A stretch of DNA of 64,000 bases from Streptoalloteichus tenebrarius. Its GTDB lineage: Bacteria > Actinomycetota > Actinomycetes > Mycobacteriales > Pseudonocardiaceae. The position numbers were made by a program, and so were the translations under genes. Each line of letters starts with the position of its first letter. Within the stretch, counting starts at the first letter, position 1. The notes below the pieces were generated by a model. It was given only the letters and a program-made list of their open reading frames with translations. It was not told where the DNA came from and ran no database searches. Below are positions 59,369-64,000 of this stretch, in pieces. Location of the stretch: NCBI RefSeq assembly GCF_024171885.1, contig NZ_JAMTCP010000012.1, positions 78,624 to 142,623 on the forward strand. Reading direction: 5' to 3'.

Positions 59369-60334
59369 CTACGCGTGGACCTCGGGCGGGGTGGGCCGGG
59401 TGGGTTCCTCGCAGGCCACGACCCTGGCTCCCGGCACCGGCCCCTGCGCCACCCTGACGGTGCGGCACACGCCGGCGCCGGACAGCTCCGCGGCCACGCG
59501 GACCGCCGAGGCACCGTCGGCGCACAGGAAGGCGCAGGTGGGGCCGGAGCCGGAGACGATGCCGGCGAGCGCGCCCGCGGCGACGCCGGCCCGCAGCGTG
59601 CGCCGCAGGGAGGGCCGCAGCGAGACCGCCGCCGACTGGAGGTCGTTGCCCAGCAGCAGGGCGAGCTGCCGGGGGTCGCCGGTCGCCAGGGCCTCCAGCA
59701 CCGGCTCGACCGCGCCCACCCTGGGTGGCCGGCTCTCCGCCCGCAGCCGGTCCAGCTCGCGGTAGACGTCGGGGGTGGACAGGCCGCGCCGGTCCAGGGC
59801 GACGACCCAGTGGAAGGTGTGCCGCCCGAGCACCGGGACGAGGCGTTCGCCGCGGCCGGCGCCGAGCGCGGTGTTGCCGTAGAGCGCGAACGGCACGTCG
59901 CTGCCCAGGCGCGCGCCCACCTCGGCGAGCTCGTCGCGGGTCATGTCCAGCTTCCACAGCGCGGCCAGGCCGACCAGGGTGGCGGCGGCGTCGGCGCTGC
60001 CGCCGGCCATGCCGCCGGCGACCGGGATGCCCTTGCGGATGACGACCCGCACCTTGGGGTCGTAGGGGTCGCGCCCGGTGCGCTCGGCCAGCGCCTGCAC
60101 GGCCCGCCAGGCGAGGTTGGACGCGTCCGTGGGCACGGTGGCCGCGCCCTCGCCGTGGACCTCGACCCCGGGGTCGTCGGCGACCGCGACGGTGACCTCG
60201 TCGGTCAGCGACAACGCCTGGAAGACGGTGACCAGCTCGTGGTAGCCGTCCGGCCGAACGTCACCGACGGACAGGTGCAGATTGACCTTGGCGGGCACGC
60301 GGACGGTGACCGGAGGAGGGACGACGGCGAGCAC
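59369..60334 (-). CDS. ispE: 4-diphosphocytidyl-2-C-methyl-D-erythritol kinase
   Basis: GHMP kinase of the MEP isoprenoid pathway. 321 residues from GTG 60334; a GTG at 60385 in frame would add 17 residues of non-conserved sequence. Motifs: [24 protein letters not shown] with the substrate Lys and His, the ATP loop [17 protein letters not shown] (about 106), [10 protein letters not shown] and the C-terminal [13 protein letters not shown]. Same neighbourhood as Rv1011, though ksgA, which usually precedes it, is not in the window. Confidence 0.95.
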   Translation of the reverse strand: MLAVVPPPVTVRVPAKVNLHLSVGDVRPDGYHELVTVFQALSLTDEVTVAVADDPGVEVHGEGAATVPTDASNLAWRAVQALAERTGRDPYDPKVRVVIRKGIPVAGGMAGGSADAAATLVGLAALWKLDMTRDELAEVGARLGSDVPFALYGNTALGAGRGERLVPVLGRHTFHWVVALDRRGLSTPDVYRELDRLRAESRPPRVGAVEPVLEALATGDPRQLALLLGNDLQSAAVSLRPSLRRTLRAGVAAGALAGIVSGSGPTCAFLCADGASAVRVAAELSGAGVCRTVRVAQGPVPGARVVACEEPTRPTPPEVHA

Positions 60335-60542
60335 GTCCGTCGAGCCTACGCGGCGTCGCGCTCCGCCCGCACTTAGCCGGCTCACGACCGCACCTCCACC
60401 CGGTCCCGGACGCCCCAGCGAGGCCGTCCCCTCACCCGTCGGTCACGCGGCACCCCCCGAACGGGGGTGGCCCTGACCTCCGATCGTCCCTCATTCCGGT
60501 AAACCTGCGGTGACGACACCCGATCAGGGGCGGACAGACGCC

Positions 60543-60580
60543 GGCGGCGGTCGTGCGGGAGACCCCGCGCGACCGCCGCC
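60543..60580 (-). terminator. Terminator of the metNIQ operon
   Basis: GGCGGCGGTCG (60543-60553) pairs with CGACCGCCGCC (60570-60580). The stem continues inwards through TGCGGG/CCCGCG with one G-U pair to an AGAC loop, 17 bp in all. It lies 12 bases beyond the metQ stop. Confidence 0.8.
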
Positions 60581-60592
60581 CTGCGCCGCGTC

Positions 60593-61417
60593 TCAGCTCG
60601 TGGCCGAGGTGACCGCGCCCTGGAAGTTCTTCTCGATGTACTCCTTGACCCGCGGCGAGGTCAGCAGCTCCTGGAGCTTCTTGATCCGCTCGTCCCCGGC
60701 GAGCTCGGGCCGGGTGACCAGGCCGTTGGCGTAGGGGTTGCCCTCGGCCTTCTCCACCGCCAGCGCCGTCTTCAGGTCCTGGCCGGCCTGGAGCGCGTAG
60801 TTGCCGTTGATGACCGCGGCGTCGACCTCGTCCAGGCTGCGCGGCACCTGGGCCGCCTCCAGCTCGACGATCTGGAGGTTCTTCGGGTTCTTCGTGACGT
60901 CGTTCTTGGTGGCGGTCCGCTCGGTGCCCGCCTTCAGCTCCAGCACGCCGTTCTGGGCGAGCAGGGTCAGCGCCCTGGCCTCGTTGGTCGGGTCGTTGGG
61001 CACCGCGACCTTCGCGCCGTCGGCCAGCTCGGCCAGCGACTTCACGCCCTTCTTGGAGAAGGCGGCCAACGGCTCCAGGTGGACGGGGCCGACCCAGTGG
61101 AGCTTCACGCCCTTGTCGGCCTCGAACTTCTCCAGGTAGGGCTTGTGCTGGAAGTAGTTGGCCTCCAGGCTCTTCTCCGCCAGCGAGGTGTTCGGCGTCA
61201 CGTAGTCGGTGATCTCGACGACCTCCAGCTTGAGGCCCTTGTCCTTCGCCAGCTCGTCCTTGACGTAGTTGAGGATCTGGGCGTGCGGCACCGGGCTCGC
61301 GCCGACCCGCAGCGGCGCCTCGGGGTCCTTCGCGGCGTCGGAGCCGCCGCCGCACGCGGACAGGCCCAGGGTCACGGTGGTGGCCAGCACGGCCGCGGTG
61401 AGGGCGCGGAATCGCAT
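60593..61417 (-). CDS. metQ: Methionine ABC transporter substrate-binding lipoprotein (NlpA/MetQ)
   Basis: 274 residues with lipobox LSACG (Cys about 22). NlpA-family features: VGASPVPHAQILNYVKDEL, YFQHKPYLEKF, VGPVHLEPLAAFSKKGVKSL, AVPNDPTNEARALTLLAQNG and DAAVINGNYALQAG. Binds methionine outside the cell and passes it to MetI. The upstream SAM riboswitch supports methionine as the cargo. Confidence 0.93.
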   Translation of the reverse strand: MRFRALTAAVLATTVTLGLSACGGGSDAAKDPEAPLRVGASPVPHAQILNYVKDELAKDKGLKLEVVEITDYVTPNTSLAEKSLEANYFQHKPYLEKFEADKGVKLHWVGPVHLEPLAAFSKKGVKSLAELADGAKVAVPNDPTNEARALTLLAQNGVLELKAGTERTATKNDVTKNPKNLQIVELEAAQVPRSLDEVDAAVINGNYALQAGQDLKTALAVEKAEGNPYANGLVTRPELAGDERIKKLQELLTSPRVKEYIEKNFQGAVTSATS

Positions 61418-61523
61418 CGATGGGTCCTTTCGGGTGCGCGTCGGCCCGCCACCGGACGTGGCGCGACGCGGGCCGGGCGGGTCCGCCCGGCGTTCGGGGT
61501 GGGTGTGGGACGGGGGCGGGGTG

Positions 61524-62207
61524 TCAGGCGTTGACGCGGCGGCGGCGGTCCAGCAGGCGCGCCGCGCGGTCGAAGCCGAACTGCACGACGATCACCAGGA
61601 CGGCGAGGACCACGATCGACGCGATCATCACGCGGGTGTCGTAGCGCTGGTAGCCGTAGCGGATCGCGAGGTCGCCGAGGCCGCCGGCGCCGACGACGCC
61701 GGCCATGGCCGAGTAGCCGACGAGCGCGACCAGGGTGACGCCGATCGCGCCGACCAGCCCGGGGGCGGACTCGCGGAGCAGCACGCTGTGCACGATCTTC
61801 ATCCGGCTCGCGCCGGTCGTCACCGCGGCCTCCACGACCGTGGCGTCGACCTCGCGCAGGGCGTTGTCGACCAGCCGGGCCACGAAGGGCACCGCGCCGA
61901 CCGTCAGCGGCACGATCGCCGCCTCGGCGCCCAGCGTGGTCCCGGCGACGACCTTGGTGAACGGGGAGATCGCCAACAGCAGGATGATGAACGGCATCGA
62001 GCGGCCGACGTCGACGACGAGGGACAGCAGGCGGTGCGCCAGGCGTCGCGGGCTCAGCCCTCCCGGTGCGGTCACATGGAGCAGCACCCCGAGCGGGACG
62101 CCGAACAGCGCCGCGAACACCGTCGCCACGCCCACCATGTAGATCGTGTCACCGGTCGCCTCCAGCACGAGCTGGAAGACCTTGGACCAAGGCGTTTCCG
62201 CCTTCAC
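61524..62207 (-). CDS. metI: Methionine ABC transporter permease
   Basis: 227 residues, five transmembrane segments, with the EAA loop ALREVDATVVEAAVTTGASRMKIV that contacts the ATPase. Start GTG 62207 overlaps the metN stop (GTGA). Family-typical start MKAETPWSKVFQLVLEATGDTIYMV. Confidence 0.94.
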   Translation of the reverse strand: MKAETPWSKVFQLVLEATGDTIYMVGVATVFAALFGVPLGVLLHVTAPGGLSPRRLAHRLLSLVVDVGRSMPFIILLLAISPFTKVVAGTTLGAEAAIVPLTVGAVPFVARLVDNALREVDATVVEAAVTTGASRMKIVHSVLLRESAPGLVGAIGVTLVALVGYSAMAGVVGAGGLGDLAIRYGYQRYDTRVMIASIVVLAVLVIVVQFGFDRAARLLDRRRRVNA

Positions 62208-63229
62208 GCAGCTACCTCCTCGCGTGTGGCGCGACGCACCACACCGCCGTGCTCGGTGATGAAGTCCAGCGCCGCGTCCGCGCGGTCGCCGGAGAGGCCG
62301 ACGCGGAACCGCGCGACCGGGGTGTCGGCGAGCCGGGTCAGGCCGCCGCCCAGCACGGCCAGCCGCACGCCGAAGCGGGTGGACGCCTCGGGCAGCAGCG
62401 CGCCGACCGCGGCGAAGCCGACCAGCGTGACGTCGGCGATCCGGTCGTACCGGCCGTACCCGGTGTCACTGTCCACACTGGACAGACCAGTGATCTGGTC
62501 GGTGGTGGGCAGCAGCGCGGAGGCGGTGCGGCTCTGCCGCGCGACGAGGTCCAGCACCCTGCCGTGCTCGACGACCCGACCCTTCTCCAGCACCGCCACG
62601 TCGTCGCAGATCCGCCGGACGACGTCCATGTCGTGCGTGACGATCAGGACCGTCACGCCCAGCTCGGCGCGGGCCCTGTCCAGCACGCCCAGCACCGACG
62701 CCGTGGTCTCCGGGTCCAGCGCCGAGGTCGGCTCGTCGGCCAGCAGCACCGACGGGCTGCCGGCCAGCGCCCTGGCGATCGCCACGCGCTGCCGCTGACC
62801 GCCGGAGAGCTGGTCCGGGTAGGCGCCGGCCTTGTCGGCGAGGCCGACCAGTTCGAGCAGCTCCAGCACGCGGGCGCGCCGCTGCAACCGGGCCGCGCCG
62901 GCCGACTCCAGCGGCAGCGCGACGTTGCCGGCGGCTGTGCGTTGCCGCAACAGCGAATCCCCTTGCGGCACAACACCGATCTTGCGCCGGGCGGCGCGCA
63001 GCGCGGCCCCGCTGAGGCTCACCAGGTCGGTGCCGTCGACCCGGATGGCGCCGGCGTCCGGCTTCTCCAGCAACGCGACGCACCGCGCGAGGGTCGACTT
63101 GCCGGCGCCGCTCTGCCCGACGACGCCGCACACGGTGCCCTGCGGCACCTCCAGCGACACGCCGTCCAGCGCCACGAGGGTCTCGCCACGCCCTCGGAAG
63201 GTCTTGACCAGGTTCTCGACAGTGATCAC
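62204..63229 (-). CDS. metN: Methionine ABC transporter ATP-binding protein
   Basis: 341 residues from GTG 63229 with GGAG five bases upstream. Walker A GQSGAGKST (about 38), signature LSGGQRQRVAIARAL (about 140), Walker B LLADEPTSALD and H-loop THDMD. The C-terminal NIL regulatory domain (about 265-341, RLAVLGGGLTRLADTPVARF) is the site where methionine inhibits transport in E. coli MetN. First gene of metNIQ. Confidence 0.95.
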   Translation of the reverse strand: MITVENLVKTFRGRGETLVALDGVSLEVPQGTVCGVVGQSGAGKSTLARCVALLEKPDAGAIRVDGTDLVSLSGAALRAARRKIGVVPQGDSLLRQRTAAGNVALPLESAGAARLQRRARVLELLELVGLADKAGAYPDQLSGGQRQRVAIARALAGSPSVLLADEPTSALDPETTASVLGVLDRARAELGVTVLIVTHDMDVVRRICDDVAVLEKGRVVEHGRVLDLVARQSRTASALLPTTDQITGLSSVDSDTGYGRYDRIADVTLVGFAAVGALLPEASTRFGVRLAVLGGGLTRLADTPVARFRVGLSGDRADAALDFITEHGGVVRRATREEVAA

Positions 63230-63273
63230 GTCAACTCCACGGCAGCACGCGACCGGGCGCCACCGCCGCACGG

Positions 63274-63292
63274 GCCGCTCAGGGCGAGCGGC
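63274..63292 (-). terminator. Hairpin in the metN leader, possible riboswitch platform
   Basis: GCCGCTC (63274-63280) pairs with GAGCGGC (63286-63292), 45 bases upstream of the metN start and downstream of the SAM aptamer. It could be part of the expression platform. Confidence 0.4.
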
Positions 63293-63439
63293 GGCGCGGA
63301 GGCGTCCGATGTGGACTCAGGAAGGGGGGTTCGCTGGATCAGGCGTCGACGCGCCGACAGCCGGACGCGGTGCGTCGGCACTGGTCGACCACACGCCGAC
63401 GCGTGAGCATTCGCTGCATTCGCTGACGAGGCATCTCGG

Positions 63440-63527
63440 CTCCATCGCTCCTGGCGTTAGCACCTGCCCCCCAGGGGTGGTTGCTGCGGCGTCGTCGAGC
63501 CAGGTCTCTCGGCCGCTCGGGATGGAT
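63440..63527 (-). ncRNA. SAM-I (S-box) riboswitch controlling metNIQ
   Basis: On the minus strand the leader reads CCGAGCGGCCGAGAGACC, TGGCTCGACGACGCCGCAGC and AACC, then a CCCCTGGGGGG apical stem, and GGTGCTAACGCCAGG. These are the conserved blocks of the SAM-I aptamer (GAG-GG-GAG-GAC, GAYG, CGCAACC, GGTGCTAA-CC). P1 can form from TCCATC (63521-63526) and GATGGA (63441-63446). It should lower metNIQ expression when S-adenosylmethionine is plentiful. It lies about 210 bases before the metN start. Confidence 0.75.
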
Positions 63528-63712
63528 TGCCCGGACAGTAGACAGCACGCGTCCCACGAATGGCAAGCCCAGGGGCGTCCCAGGACGTGGATCGTTCGCC
63601 ACATCACACCTGCGGCCGAACGCATCCCGTGCTATCGCACCAGTCCGTGATCACACAATCACCCGTCGTGCCGCTAGCCCTCCGGACCTGACCCGCCCCG
63701 CGCACCCGCGCT

Positions 63713-63804
63713 CGACGGGCGACGGGCGACGGGCGACGGGCGACGGGCGACGGGCGACGGGCGACGGGCGACGGGCGACGGGCGACGGGCGACGGGCGAC
63801 GGGC
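63713..63804. repeat. 7-bp tandem repeat
   Basis: About thirteen near-perfect head-to-tail copies of CGACGGG in an otherwise gene-free region. Confidence 0.92.
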
Positions 63805-64000
63805 GAGCGTACGGCTTGTCGACGTCCCCGTGGCGTTCCCCTCAGGAGTCCCGCCAGCGACCCGAAGACCGCGGGCCCCCGCCGCCTACAGGGCTTAGTA
63901 AGGGGGGAACCCCCATCTCGAACATCGCACGCGGCACCGACAGAAACGGGGCATCGGATCACCCGGAGGAACGAAGGCAGGCCAGAAATGCCCCGAGCGG
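63805..64000 (+). promoter_or_regulatory. Probable structured leader and start of the next gene
   Basis: From about 63830 the plus strand has several short complementary GC blocks, notably AAGGGGGGAACCCCCATC (63899-63916), and a cluster of A-rich single-strand-like bases. It ends with ATG at 63988 (ATGCCCCGAGCGG) at the window edge. In related genomes ispE/ksgA is next to rpfB, whose leader can carry a c-di-AMP (ydaO) riboswitch. I cannot confirm either here. Confidence 0.3.

Noticed and set aside
63713..63804. CRISPR array
   Set aside because: The 7-bp units are contiguous, with no spacers and no cas genes; a simple tandem repeat.

Overview
The window is very G+C-rich, tightly packed actinobacterial chromosome. 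Starts are often GTG, neighbouring genes often overlap by 4 bases, and terminators are long GC hairpins without a clear U-tract. From the genes and their order it looks like a member of the Pseudonocardiaceae/Actinosynnema-Saccharothrix group. That placement is inferred from family recall and not from a search. Two blocks follow the order I recall from Mycobacterium tuberculosis Rv1011-Rv1026: (a) mfd, a SurA-like lipoprotein, mazG, an LpqU-like lytic transglycosylase, eno, ftsB, DUF501, ppx (about 18.7-37.6 kb); (b) a TetR regulator, glmU, prs, rplY/ctc, pth, an acyl-CoA synthetase, ispE (about 42.9-60.3 kb). The core genes are intact. The interesting material lies where this order is interrupted and between genes.

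Layout. 0-4.1 kb: a MacB-like ABC exporter and a DUF4097 lipoprotein. 4.9-7.7 kb: a two-gene membrane glycosyltransferase operon. 8.3 kb: an unusual tRNA gene. 8.5-10.9 kb: a three-gene operon of a 40-residue peptide, an ATP-grasp ligase and a SagB-type flavin dehydrogenase, which looks like a small RiPP-type pathway. 11.2-15 kb: type II NADH dehydrogenase, family 5 uracil-DNA glycosylase, S10 serine carboxypeptidase. 15.7-18.3 kb: two paralogous membrane proteins flanking a lipoprotein. 18.7-37.6 kb: the ppx-to-mfd block, which also holds two MltB-type lytic transglycosylases, a tricorn protease, a TPR protein and a broken LysR/EamA pair. 37.9-41.4 kb: a less GC-rich patch of polymorphic-toxin remnants (two Hint-domain toxin tips) and immunity genes, including a frameshifted barstar. 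41.6-48 kb: a GSDH-type lipoprotein, TetR, a fatty-acid desaturase, a hydrolase, tRNA-Gln, a diguanylate cyclase. 48-60.3 kb: glmU through ispE with an ABC-F protein. 60.6-63.5 kb: a metNIQ methionine importer behind a SAM riboswitch. The window ends in a 7-bp tandem repeat and the likely leader of the next gene.

Four signals stand out. First, four intergenic copies, all in the same orientation, of a dispersed element: a conserved hairpin core of about 47 bp followed 38-40 bp later by a pair of perfect DnaA-box-like 9-mers set 19-20 or 50-51 bp apart. Second, the peptide/ATP-grasp/SagB operon with palindromic sites in its leader. Third, a class I tRNA whose anticodon loop reads UAA. Fourth, the toxin-immunity graveyard between mfd and the TetR gene, with single-base frameshifts in homopolymer runs.
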